A DNA stretch of 8,205 bases from Prochlorothrix sp035285005 (GCA_035285005.1 JAYKIB010000101.1:1-8205), one strand, 5' to 3'; positions 1 to 6,187 are shown, counted from the first letter of the stretch. Notes: a model not told the origin generated them from the sequence alone. Translations and numbers: made by a program.

Positions 1-59
1 TTTGGTATTAAAAATAACTGAAACCCGATCGCGGCACCGTTCAGTGGACTCTTAAGAGG

Positions 60-65
60 TAAAAT
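60..65 (+). promoter_or_regulatory. Possible -10 box for efp-accB
   Basis: TAAAAT matches five of six bases of the sigma-70 -10 consensus and lies 36 nt before the efp ATG. I see no convincing -35 hexamer at 16-18 bp upstream, so this is a weak candidate. The rest of 1-101 shows nothing else clear except AAGAG at 93-97, a modest ribosome binding site 4 nt before the chosen efp start. Confidence 0.25.
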
Positions 66-101
66 AGGTTGCCGATTGTTCTTTCCACGTTCAAGAGCAT
101 C

Positions 102-659
102 ATGATCTCCAGTAATGACTTTCGCACTGGTACGACCATTGAAATTGATGGCGCCGTTTGGCGGGTGGTGGAGTTCCTCCACGTCAAGCCCGGTAAAGGC
201 TCCGCCTTTGTCCGCAGCAAACTAAAAAACGTCAAAACGGGCAACGTTGTTGAGCGCACCTTTAGAGCCGGGGAAAGTGTCCCCTCCGCCACGATCGAGA
301 AGCGCTCCATGCAACACACCTACAAGGAAGGCGATCAGTATGTGTTCATGGACCTGGAAAGCTACGAAGAAGCTCGCCTCGGCGTAAATCAAATTGGCGA
401 TCAGGTGAAGTATCTCAAAGAGGAAATGGAAGTCAACGTCCTCTTTTGGAATGAACAGGTGCTAGAGGTGGAACTGCCCAACTCCGTGGTGCTGGAAGTG
501 ACCCAAACCGATCCCGGTGTGAAAGGGGATACGGCAACGGGAGGCACAAAGCCCGCGATCGTTGAAACCGGTGCCCAGGTGATGGTTCCCCTCTTTATTT
601 CCACGGGAGAGCGCATCAAGATCGACACCCGCAACGATTCTTACCTTGGCCGCGAATAA
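102..659 (+). CDS. efp: Translation elongation factor P (EF-P)
   Basis: EF-P binds the ribosome between the P and E sites and relieves stalling at consecutive prolines; it acts in the cytoplasm. The 185-residue product has the usual family length and three-domain order: a KOW-like N domain (about 1-63), then two OB-fold domains. The loop that contacts the P-site tRNA reads KPGKG (residues 29-33), so the tip residue is Lys32, equivalent to the modified Lys34 of E. coli; it is a lysine-type, not arginine-type, EF-P. The family signature is visible near residues 150-170, from KPAIVETG to VPLFISTGE. I chose ATG 102 (MISSNDFRTG) because family members begin there. A TTG at 69 would add 11 unmatched residues. 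It lies 13 nt before accB, and efp-accB is a known cyanobacterial gene pair (slr0434-slr0435 in Synechocystis). Confidence 0.97.
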   Translation: MISSNDFRTGTTIEIDGAVWRVVEFLHVKPGKGSAFVRSKLKNVKTGNVVERTFRAGESVPSATIEKRSMQHTYKEGDQYVFMDLESYEEARLGVNQIGDQVKYLKEEMEVNVLFWNEQVLEVELPNSVVLEVTQTDPGVKGDTATGGTKPAIVETGAQVMVPLFISTGERIKIDTRNDSYLGRE

Positions 660-664
660 GGGAG
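658..664 (+). promoter_or_regulatory. Shine-Dalgarno site of accB, overlapping the efp stop
   Basis: AAGGGAG ends 8 nt before the GTG at 673 and overlaps the TAA stop of efp (657-659). This is the best ribosome binding site in the window. It decides the accB start in favour of GTG 673 over the in-frame TTG at 646 inside efp, and it suggests translational coupling within one transcript. Confidence 0.7.
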
Positions 665-672
665 CCTCAACG

Positions 673-1164
673 GTGCAATTAGACCTCAACCAAATTCAAA
701 CCCTCCTCACATCCCTCCACCAAACGGATATCAGCGAACTCACCCTCAAGGCCAATGACTTTGAGCTCGTGGTTCGTCGGGGGGCTGCGCCCGGTAGTCC
801 CGTCCAAGCGGTGGTGGCTCCGGTACCGGCTGCGTCGGCACCCCCAACTCCCGCCGTCGCGCCCCCCGTGGCTCCTCCCCCTGCAAGCCCCCCCGCAGCT
901 CCCCCCAGCAGCCGCCCCGACAACTGGGTCGAGATCACCTCGCCCATGGTGGGTACCTTCTACCGTGCTCCGGCTCCCGATGAGCCGCCGTTTGTGTCCG
1001 TGGGCGATCGGGTCAAGACCGGGCAAACGGTTTGTATTATTGAGGCTATGAAGTTGATGAATGAGCTGGAAGCGGAGGTTTCCGGCGAAATCGTCGAAAT
1101 TCTGGTGGAGAATGGCAAACCAGTGGAGTTTAACCAGCCGCTGATGCGAATTATTCCGGCCTAG
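673..1164 (+). CDS. accB: Acetyl-CoA carboxylase biotin carboxyl carrier protein (AccB/BCCP)
   Basis: This is the biotin-bearing subunit of heteromeric acetyl-CoA carboxylase. It shuttles CO2 from biotin carboxylase (AccC) to the carboxyltransferase (AccA/AccD) to make malonyl-CoA for fatty acid synthesis. The 163-residue product starts MQLDLNQIQTLL, a short helical N domain. A flexible Pro/Ala-rich linker covers about residues 47-80, and the biotinyl (lipoyl-like) domain covers about 86-163. The biotinylation motif EAMKLMNE is at 124-131, so Lys127 is the biotin acceptor. The SPMVGTFYRAP segment at 90-100 is typical of the family's domain start. GTG is chosen as start because a strong Shine-Dalgarno lies 8 nt upstream and the resulting N terminus matches cyanobacterial AccB. 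It is probably cotranscribed with efp. Nothing is missing. Confidence 0.97.
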   Translation: MQLDLNQIQTLLTSLHQTDISELTLKANDFELVVRRGAAPGSPVQAVVAPVPAASAPPTPAVAPPVAPPPASPPAAPPSSRPDNWVEITSPMVGTFYRAPAPDEPPFVSVGDRVKTGQTVCIIEAMKLMNELEAEVSGEIVEILVENGKPVEFNQPLMRIIPA

Positions 1165-1202
1165 GTCCGCCAGTTCCCTCACCGTCCTCCGGCAAACCCC
1201 AA

Positions 1203-1216
1203 CCCCTGGACAGGGG
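1203..1216. other. Short hairpin after accB
   Basis: CCCCTG and CAGGGG form a small inverted repeat 39 nt after the accB stop. With a realistic four-base loop the stem is only 5 bp, and there is no T-run after it, so it is at best a weak 3'-end structure for the efp-accB transcript. The rest of 1165-1329 contains the 12-bp tandem repeat listed separately and no promoter I could support. Confidence 0.2.
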
Positions 1217-1276
1217 CGGGAAATCTGAGAAGCTTGGTTACAATCTGTAATAGTATGGAGTGACGGAATCCACCGT

Positions 1277-1303
1277 TCTCCAGACCACTCTCCAGACCAC
1301 TCT
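1277..1303 (+). repeat. 12-bp tandem duplication
   Basis: The unit CTCCAGACCACT occurs twice in tandem (1278-1289 and 1290-1301). The 12-bp period extends one base to the left and two to the right. It lies 27 bp upstream of the next gene's ATG, within its probable 5' leader. It looks like a simple replication-slippage duplication; a role as an operator is possible but unsupported. Confidence 0.8.
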
Positions 1304-1329
1304 GTCCACCCGCACTGTTTGGGGTTGCC

Positions 1330-2733
1330 ATGCCACCAGAGTCCACGCTAAACCAGCTTAAACTTCGCCTCCCCAACGGCCAATTGCCTCCCAGCTATGG
1401 GGTGTACTTTAAAAACACCCTGGTGGCCCTGTGCCACGCCATGGAGGATCACATCCTCCAAACACAACCCGAGGATCCCGCCCAGCGGCCCATCGTCCTG
1501 GTCACCTTTCAGCGAGGGAAATGGTATCTCCAGGAAGCCGAGCGCTATTTTGACATTGCCCAAAGCTCTCAGAAAGTGGCGATCGCCGCCCTCCCCGACA
1601 GCGGCTTTGAAGTCCACCGCACCAGCCAGGAAGATAACGTACATCTGGTGCAACTGGCCGAGTCCGATCGCCTGGTGGAAGAGTGGAACCTGGTGATTGT
1701 GGCTCCGGGCTACACGGCCATGGTGCTCTGCCATGAGCTGTCCAGCGATGAGTACCACGCCGACAGCGTACCGGAGGTGGACACAGAGCGGAAATTTTAC
1801 GGACTCTGGACCTTCGATCGACCCCTGGTGGAAGAATCGGCCCAGATTTTGATCGATCGGATGCGGCCCTACAATCCGGATCTGGCCGCAGACCTCGAAG
1901 CTCGCCAGCGGCATTTCCAGAGCATTAAGAACCCGACCCCCATCGATCTAACCGGTGTGGTGTCGCGGATTGTGGAGTATTTGCAAAATAGCCAGGAGCA
2001 CCTGGTCACCGTCAATCGGCAGACGCGGGGCATGTGGGCCTTGGAGGGCCAAGCCCTTCGCCTGAATCGCAACCTCACGGCCAACAAGCTCCAAGCCTTT
2101 ATGCGCATGGCCCAGCGGGTGGATGAGCGGGACATCACCAATCCGGTGGCCTCCCTGCAGGTGGCAGCCCTGGCGGAAACCCTGGGCCAGTTGCTGGATC
2201 TGCCAACCCTGCGGCTGCGGCGGTTACGGTTGGCGGGTCTCCTCTTTCGGATTGGCTTGGCGGAGGCACCGGTGGAGGTGTTCACCCGAGCGGCCAGTGA
2301 GTTGGGGGCTTCGGACTATGCCTTTTGGAACGATCGCGCCCTTTTGGGTGCCCGTCTCCTCTCCACCATGCCGGAGTTGGACTCCATCACCCACATCGTC
2401 AAGCACCACTTGGAATATTGGGACGGGAGCGGTCGTCCCGATGGCCTCAAGGAAGAATCGATTCCCCTGGAGTCCCGTATCCTTTGTCTAGTCGCCTATT
2501 TCCAGGAATTAACCCAGGAACGGGGCGATCGGGCCGCATTAAGTCTGAACTTGGCCCTGGAAAAGTGCCAGGAGTACCGAGGGACACGCTTCGATCCCAG
2601 TTTGGTGGATTCCCTCAATACGGTGGTGCGTCTGACGGAAATGGGGATGATGCAACTGCCCGATCGCCCCAGCCAAATGCCCCCCGTCTGGCTCGAAGAA
2701 ACCGCCGATCCCAAAGCCATTTCTGCCTCTTAA
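1330..2733 (+). CDS. DICT sensory domain protein with a degenerate HD-GYP domain
   Basis: This is a 467-residue cytoplasmic protein with no signal peptide or membrane segment. Residues about 20-185 look like a DICT domain, a sensory module named for its link to diguanylate cyclases and two-component systems. The landmarks are YGVYFKNTLVALCHAMED (23-40), TFQRGKWYLQEAERY (59-73) and ERKFYGLWTFDRPLVEE (153-169). Residues about 205-440 resemble an HD-GYP domain, whose active members hydrolyse cyclic-di-GMP. HHLEYWDGSGRPDGL (359-373) matches the conserved HH...DGSGYP.G block, with Arg in place of the Tyr of GYP. The metal-binding HD pair is lost: AGLLFRIGL (302-310) sits where active proteins have a LLHDIGK-like sequence. 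The later Asp near AYFQEL is also absent. I infer a catalytically dead sensor or scaffold. GGGG just before ATG 1330 is a weak ribosome binding site. The next gene starts 31 bp downstream, suggesting an operon. Confidence 0.85.
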   Translation: MPPESTLNQLKLRLPNGQLPPSYGVYFKNTLVALCHAMEDHILQTQPEDPAQRPIVLVTFQRGKWYLQEAERYFDIAQSSQKVAIAALPDSGFEVHRTSQEDNVHLVQLAESDRLVEEWNLVIVAPGYTAMVLCHELSSDEYHADSVPEVDTERKFYGLWTFDRPLVEESAQILIDRMRPYNPDLAADLEARQRHFQSIKNPTPIDLTGVVSRIVEYLQNSQEHLVTVNRQTRGMWALEGQALRLNRNLTANKLQAFMRMAQRVDERDITNPVASLQVAALAETLGQLLDLPTLRLRRLRLAGLLFRIGLAEAPVEVFTRAASELGASDYAFWNDRALLGARLLSTMPELDSITHIVKHHLEYWDGSGRPDGLKEESIPLESRILCLVAYFQELTQERGDRAALSLNLALEKCQEYRGTRFDPSLVDSLNTVVRLTEMGMMQLPDRPSQMPPVWLEETADPKAISAS

Positions 2734-2764
2734 ACGTCCCAGTTCCCTACCCGTCGATGTCCCC

Positions 2765-3412
2765 ATGAGCCCTAGCCCCACCAACGCCCCCAACCCCACG
2801 CCCCTCCCCACCGACCCTGACCGCAATGCCCTCCTAGGCGCCCTGCGCCAAGGTCACCTCAGCACCTACACCCAGTTGCAACTGCCAGGAGCCAATCTGT
2901 CAGGGGTGATCCTGGATGATCAAGACTGTGCCCAATCTAACTTTGCTGGGGCCAGTCTTGCCGGGGCCAAACTGCGACGGACGAGCCTGCGGTGTATCCT
3001 GCGGGGCGCAGACCTGACCGGGGCGGACCTAACCGGGGCGGACCTACGCAATGCCGATGGACGGGGGGCCAGTTTTGTGGGGGCCTGTTGCAATCAGATG
3101 AGTTTGGCTGGGGCATTTCTGGCGGGGGCGGTGTTCAGTAATGTGGACCTCAGCGGGGTGGATCTGCGGGGGGCGGATCTGCGAGGGGCGACGATGGTGG
3201 GGTGCAATCTCCAAAATGCGGATCTGAGTGCAGCGAATCTATCGGGGGCGGATTTAAGTCGTGCGGATCTGGAACAGGCGATCCTGGTGGGAACGCTGTT
3301 CCAGGGGGCGAATTTGACGGAGGCGAACTTGCTCTGTGCCCAGATCGATCGGGCACATTGGGAGGGTACTATCCTCAACGGCGCGTGTTTAGAGGGGACC
3401 GCACTGGGTTAG
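2765..3412 (+). CDS. Pentapeptide-repeat protein
   Basis: This 215-residue protein consists almost wholly of A(D/N)LXX pentapeptides. Such repeats fold into a right-handed quadrilateral beta-helix of four pentapeptides per turn. After a Pro/Asn-rich start (1-20) and a short helical-looking piece (21-40), repeats run from about residue 42 to the last residue. From 81 to 215 there are 27 unbroken five-residue units, about seven coils. The phase slips by one residue at CILR (77-80), where Leu75, Leu79 and Leu84 are spaced 4 then 5. There is no signal peptide or membrane segment, so it is probably cytoplasmic. The ATG lacks a visible Shine-Dalgarno. It follows the DICT gene by 31 bp and may be cotranslated with it. 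Cyanobacteria have many such proteins, mostly of unknown function. Nothing here specifically indicates a gyrase-protecting (Qnr-like) protein. Confidence 0.93.
   Translation: MSPSPTNAPNPTPLPTDPDRNALLGALRQGHLSTYTQLQLPGANLSGVILDDQDCAQSNFAGASLAGAKLRRTSLRCILRGADLTGADLTGADLRNADGRGASFVGACCNQMSLAGAFLAGAVFSNVDLSGVDLRGADLRGATMVGCNLQNADLSAANLSGADLSRADLEQAILVGTLFQGANLTEANLLCAQIDRAHWEGTILNGACLEGTALG
3007..3051 (+). repeat. Three 15-bp tandem units inside the pentapeptide gene
   Basis: Three successive 15-bp units built on GCGGACCTAACCGGG encode GADLT-GADLT-GADLR-like repeats. The near identity of the DNA points to recent expansion of one pentapeptide by slippage, while the rest of the array has diverged. 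Confidence 0.6.
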
Positions 3413-3462
3413 TAGGGCGTCGTCTTTGGCTAGCGATTCTATTGGATGGGCAACTTGATTAA

Positions 3463-3493
3463 TTGGGTTGCGCGGCTTCGCCGCGCAACCCAA
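3463..3493. repeat. GCGCGGC-type palindromic repeat (14-bp stem)
   Basis: TTGGGTTGCGCGGC (3463-3476) and its exact reverse complement (3480-3493) flank a TTC triloop, giving a perfect 14-bp stem. It lies 50 bp after the pentapeptide stop. The core GCGCGGC-TTC-GCCGCGC recurs in opposite orientation at 8189-8205, so it belongs to a dispersed REP-like palindrome. There is no T-run, so it is not a standard intrinsic terminator, though it could protect the 3' end of the upstream transcript. Confidence 0.85.
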
Positions 3494-3567
3494 CCCTAAT
3501 TCTGCCGTGGGTACTGCGGTGAAAATCTGTATTAATCGAGGTGCTCTGATGTTGTAGGGGAAATGCC

Positions 3568-3729
3568 ATGGTTCAGTCACCGATTCAGTCGTTAACGTTG
3601 ACGGAGTTTCTCCTGGTACCGAAAACGAAGCCTGCCAGTGAGTTTAACGAACCCCTATGCGACTTTCAGGACTATACCGAACCCACCCTCCTCCAGCGCG
3701 TCGGCGGATCGCCACCGCTTCTTCCCTAA
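3568..3729 (+). pseudogene. Truncated N-terminal remnant of a Uma2-family (DUF820) gene
   Basis: A 53-codon reading frame starts ATG after GGGGA (3557-3561) and ends TAA. Its first 26 residues, MVQSPIQSLTLTEFLLVPKT followed by KPASEF, have the look of the N terminus of Uma2-family proteins. These are restriction-endonuclease-fold proteins very abundant in cyanobacteria, whose starts commonly read LTLEEFL..PETKPASEF. The resemblance stops at about position 3645, and the catalytic core normally found in the remaining 150 or so residues is absent; the following residues match nothing I recognise. I read it as a deletion remnant fused to the upstream region of the thioesterase gene. It could still be expressed as a small peptide. 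The family assignment is from memory of the motif, not a search. Confidence 0.6.
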
Positions 3730-3754
3730 CCTCCGCCCAGACCACTGCACCCCA

Positions 3755-4213
3755 ATGCCCTACACCCATCACCGCACCCTACGCTTCGCTGACACCGATG
3801 CCGCCGGAGTCATCTACTTCGCCACCCTCCTCTCCATCTGCCACGAAGCCTACGAAGCCTCCCTCATCGCCAGTGGCATCCCACTCCCCGAATTCTTTCG
3901 CTCCCAAACCGTCGCCATTCCCATCACCCAAGCCCACATCGACTTCCACCAACCCCTCACCTGCGGCCAACAACTCGCCATCCAGGTCCACCCGATCGGC
4001 CAAAACAAACCCAGCGAATTCCAGATTCAATACCAGCTTTACCGCGTCGATCGATCGGAACTCCTCGATCCCCACACCCGACCCGCCGCCCAAGCCAGCA
4101 CCCGCCACGTCTGCATTAACCCCACCCTGCGCCACCGCCAAGACCTACCCCCCGCCCTACGTCAGTGGCTAACCCAATGGGGCGAGCCCACACCCCAACT
4201 CCCGAGCGACTAA
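3755..4213 (+). CDS. 1,4-dihydroxy-2-naphthoyl-CoA (DHNA-CoA) thioesterase, hotdog fold
   Basis: The enzyme hydrolyses DHNA-CoA to 1,4-dihydroxy-2-naphthoate and CoA in phylloquinone (vitamin K1) synthesis; phylloquinone is the A1 electron carrier of photosystem I. The 152-residue product resembles Synechocystis Slr0204 (138 residues), a 4-hydroxybenzoyl-CoA-thioesterase-type hotdog protein. FADTDAAGVIYF (11-22) carries the probable catalytic Asp15, matching Asp16 of Slr0204. ICHEAYEASL (28-37) is the central helix, and VAIPITQAHIDFHQPL (53-68) and RHVCI (117-121) are shared strands. ATG 3755 gives the family's usual N terminus (MPYTHHRTLRFADTD). A GTG at 3638 would add 39 residues, but that DNA is the Uma2 remnant read out of frame, so it is rejected. 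No Shine-Dalgarno is visible. The coding strand is strikingly C-rich at third positions. The gene converges on mgdA. Confidence 0.88.
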   Translation: MPYTHHRTLRFADTDAAGVIYFATLLSICHEAYEASLIASGIPLPEFFRSQTVAIPITQAHIDFHQPLTCGQQLAIQVHPIGQNKPSEFQIQYQLYRVDRSELLDPHTRPAAQASTRHVCINPTLRHRQDLPPALRQWLTQWGEPTPQLPSD

Positions 4214-4253
4214 TGGGGTCCCTCGCTTACAGCATCTTGCAGAGACGCGCCCA

Positions 4254-4286
4254 GGGGATTGCCCTGTCGTAGGCGGGGCAATCCCC
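4254..4286. terminator. Hairpin between convergent genes, possible bidirectional terminator
   Basis: GGGGATTGCCC (4254-4264) and GGGCAATCCCC (4276-4286) form a perfect 11-bp stem with an 11-nt loop. It sits in the 118-bp gap between the ends of the thioesterase gene and mgdA, where a shared terminator is expected. No T-run follows on either strand, so intrinsic termination is uncertain. It may also be a dispersed palindromic repeat, because GAGACGCGCCC-type sequences like the one just upstream are common around cyanobacterial repeats. Confidence 0.5.
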
Positions 4287-4331
4287 ACCTTGTACGGGAC
4301 TGCTGCGGATCGAAATCCCCGAACCCCTGTC

Positions 4332-5753
4332 CTAACCGTGATGAACCGTCTTCACCCATTTCAGACGCTTTTGGCGAAAAGAAACCCTTGCCGTCGTACT
4401 CGACATCACCACAAGCCAGTGGAGCATATAAACCATGCCCTGGGTCGTGCTGAGGGCCAAATTCAGCCATAGTCGCAATCGGTGGGGCCTCGACAGATCC
4501 GCTGCCTGGGTTTGGACCCGCCGAATCCCCATCACCATCCCCACCAGCGAAATACCCACCGTCAAGCCCCCCAGGGGGCTAAACAGCGGTAATCGATTGC
4601 GAGCCACCGCCATCACCAAATCTGGAATCGCCAACGTGGGATACAGGTACTGAATCACCAAAAACGCAAGTAAATCCAGCGTCTTATTCACACCCAGGCG
4701 ATTTTGGGCCAACAAACGCCAGTAGTCAAAATAGCGCTGATAGCCGCCCTCCGCCCAGCGATTACGTTGGTGCCACAGGGCGATCGGTCCCGTCACCCCC
4801 TCTTCACCCACCGCCGGGTAAAGACACGACGCAATCTCCCACTGCTCCAGATGCAGCCGAATCGTCAAATCCAAGTCATCCGTAATCGTCTCCTCATTGA
4901 AGCCCCCACAGGACTCCAACGCCTTCCGTCGCAAAAACTGACCATTGCCCCGCAGTTCTCCTATCCCACCTAAGGCAATGCGCTGGGCCTGGAAATAGGC
5001 ATCTAGCATCATCTCCGCTGACTGGCCCCGGGTCCAAAAATTCCGATCCCCATTGCTAATGGCCTTGCGCATCTGCACCGCCCCCACCTGGGGCACCTCA
5101 AACAACGGCAAGACCCGTTGCAAAATGTCCTGGGGCACCTGGGCATCCGCATCGAACACCGCCAAAAAATCCCCCCGGGTGAGGGGAATCACCTGGTTCA
5201 GCGCCCCGGACTTCCCCCCCTTCGCCTCGGGGGAGCGCCGAAACACCCGCAGTTGCGCGTATTGATCCTGACAAGTCTGGAGAATTTCCGATGTCCGATC
5301 GTCGCTATTGTCATCAATGATCCAGACCTCATAGCGATCCCTGGGATAGTCTAAATTGCATAGCGCCTGGACCAAATTTCCAATTACCTGCTCCTCATTT
5401 TTGGCCGCCACCAGCAAAGACACCAGGGGCCATTGATCGCGGCTTTCTTCCACCAGAGCCGCCGGATGGGGCAAGGGCCGCGCCAACACAATTCGCAGGG
5501 CATAGATCCCCACCAATGCCGTTAACCCCGTGCTGACCCAGGATCCCCACGCCGTAAAGTAGAGGCCGATCGTCATCGCCCAGATCACCACGAGCACCGT
5601 GGCGGCCTTCGATCGACGGCGGGCAAACCCTTGTTGATAGTCAGAGGACAGGACCAGCGGAGCCATGTCGGGGTTAGAAGACAAAGCAGATGAATCCAAA
5701 GGGCGTAATGGTTGAGAATTAAGATCTTTTTCTGGACAGGAGTTGACCGACAT
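4332..5753 (-). CDS. mgdA: Monoglucosyldiacylglycerol synthase, GT2 family (MgdA)
   Basis: The enzyme transfers glucose from UDP-glucose to diacylglycerol to make monoglucosyldiacylglycerol. In cyanobacteria this is then epimerised to MGDG, the main thylakoid lipid. The 473-residue protein closely fits the Synechocystis Sll1377 family in length and layout. Two membrane segments lie at about 50-91, followed by a cytoplasmic GT-A domain (about 105-345). That domain holds IIDDNSDD (145-152), the DAD metal-binding motif (201-203), TDDLD (291-295) with the probable catalytic acid, and the QRNRW (QxxRW) motif (329-333). C-terminal membrane segments lie at about 358-384, 394-411 and 428-451. ATG 5753 gives full family length. 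GGGTGG lies just upstream on the coding strand but very close to the start. The gene is single, divergent from the flavodiiron gene. Another processive GT2 (cellulose-synthase-like) enzyme is the main alternative, but the N-terminal region favours MgdA. Confidence 0.85.
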   Translation of the reverse strand: MSVNSCPEKDLNSQPLRPLDSSALSSNPDMAPLVLSSDYQQGFARRRSKAATVLVVIWAMTIGLYFTAWGSWVSTGLTALVGIYALRIVLARPLPHPAALVEESRDQWPLVSLLVAAKNEEQVIGNLVQALCNLDYPRDRYEVWIIDDNSDDRTSEILQTCQDQYAQLRVFRRSPEAKGGKSGALNQVIPLTRGDFLAVFDADAQVPQDILQRVLPLFEVPQVGAVQMRKAISNGDRNFWTRGQSAEMMLDAYFQAQRIALGGIGELRGNGQFLRRKALESCGGFNEETITDDLDLTIRLHLEQWEIASCLYPAVGEEGVTGPIALWHQRNRWAEGGYQRYFDYWRLLAQNRLGVNKTLDLLAFLVIQYLYPTLAIPDLVMAVARNRLPLFSPLGGLTVGISLVGMVMGIRRVQTQAADLSRPHRLRLWLNLALSTTQGMVYMLHWLVVMSSTTARVSFRQKRLKWVKTVHHG

Positions 5754-5831
5754 ACCACCCAGTGCATGAACAACAGGGGCAAAGCTGCAACGATCGTTCC
5801 GCCGTTTTCCCGCTTTTCCAGGACATCGAGA

Positions 5832-5962
5832 CTAGGGGCTGTCATCCTGGCATCCCAGGGCGCCCTCAGAATCAGGGACACAGCCCCTAGCTCATAAAAC
5901 TGGGGCGGGCGTGTAACTCTGATGCCGCAAGGTTTCTCCCGTTAATGGATGACACGCCCTAG
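5832..5962. mobile_element. MITE-like element with imperfect terminal inverted repeats
   Basis: The 131-bp element begins CTAGGGGCTGTCATCC (5832-5847) and ends with GGATGACACGCCCTAG (5947-5962). These are inverted repeats matching at 14 of 16 positions. Both ends carry CTAG, which could be a 4-bp target duplication with inner 12-bp repeats. Internally, ACAGCCCCTAG (5880-5890) is an exact inverted copy of the left end, and GCCCC/GGGGC (5883-5906) can form a stem. There is no coding capacity, as expected for a non-autonomous element moved by a transposase elsewhere. CTAG-like targets are known for some IS5-family elements, but the family assignment is inference. A related copy lies at 8059-8170. 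Confidence 0.6.
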
Positions 5963-5991
5963 AGCTCTAAGACTAGGACGCTGAGAATTGA

Positions 5992-6129
5992 GGTGGGTTA
6001 GATTTCGGCAAGACTCCCCCCTCTACCATATCGCCTGATGCTAGCTTTTGGATGATTTCTCCAGAGAGGGAATGGGTCGGCTTGGGGGAAGTCCCCCGTC
6101 TCTAAACCCAAGGCAAATCTAATCCCACC
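5992..6129. repeat. Foldback with 14-15-nt arms upstream of the flavodiiron promoter
   Basis: GGTGGGTTAGATTT (5992-6005) is the reverse complement of AAATCTAATCCCACC (6115-6129) apart from one extra base in the right arm. The arms enclose about 109 bp that include a small GGGGGA/TCCCCC hairpin at 6084-6097. The structure ends 29 bp before the -35 box. It may be a second small mobile element or a regulatory foldback; it encodes nothing. Confidence 0.5.
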
Positions 6130-6158
6130 CCATCCCCGATCGAATCCAATCCCAAGCT

Positions 6159-6187
6159 TTCACCCCCTGCCACTGACAGGGTATAAT
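6159..6187 (+). promoter_or_regulatory. Sigma-70-type promoter of the flavodiiron gene
   Basis: A perfect TATAAT (6182-6187) lies 17 bp after TTCACC (6159-6164), which matches four of six bases of the -35 consensus. Transcription would begin near 6193-6196, giving a leader of about 50 nt. That leader has no Shine-Dalgarno before the ATG; CCCTCCTCCACC lies there instead, which is not rare in cyanobacteria. Confidence 0.65.

Noticed and set aside
646..672. TTG at 646 as accB start, overlapping efp
   Set aside because: It adds nine residues not expected in AccB and lies upstream of the clear Shine-Dalgarno at 658-664, which serves GTG 673.
1234..1256. TTGGTT and TAGTAT as a promoter for the DICT gene
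   Set aside because: The spacing is only 11 bp, far from 17, and no better -35 was found.
679..1914. Long minus-strand open frames opposite accB and the DICT gene
   Set aside because: They are mirror frames of well-supported genes, have low-complexity Gly/Arg composition and match no family I know.
3007..3412. Regular spacing in the pentapeptide gene as a CRISPR-like array
   Set aside because: The periodicity is 15 bp, coding, and explained by A(D/N)LXX repeats; there are no spacers.
3413..3427. TAGGGCGTCGTC after the pentapeptide stop as another MITE end
   Set aside because: Only about eight bases match the right end of the 5832-5962 element and no partner end was found.
3638..3754. 39-residue N-terminal extension of the thioesterase from a GTG
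   Set aside because: The DNA is partly Uma2-like sequence read in another frame, and hotdog thioesterases start near MPYTHHRT.
3657..4172. 171-residue plus-strand frame overlapping the thioesterase
   Set aside because: It is an out-of-frame Ser/Pro-rich shadow created by the C-rich codons of the real gene.
5585..5881. 98-residue minus-strand frame overlapping the mgdA start
   Set aside because: It is out of frame with mgdA, runs through the MITE-like repeat and has no recognisable domain.
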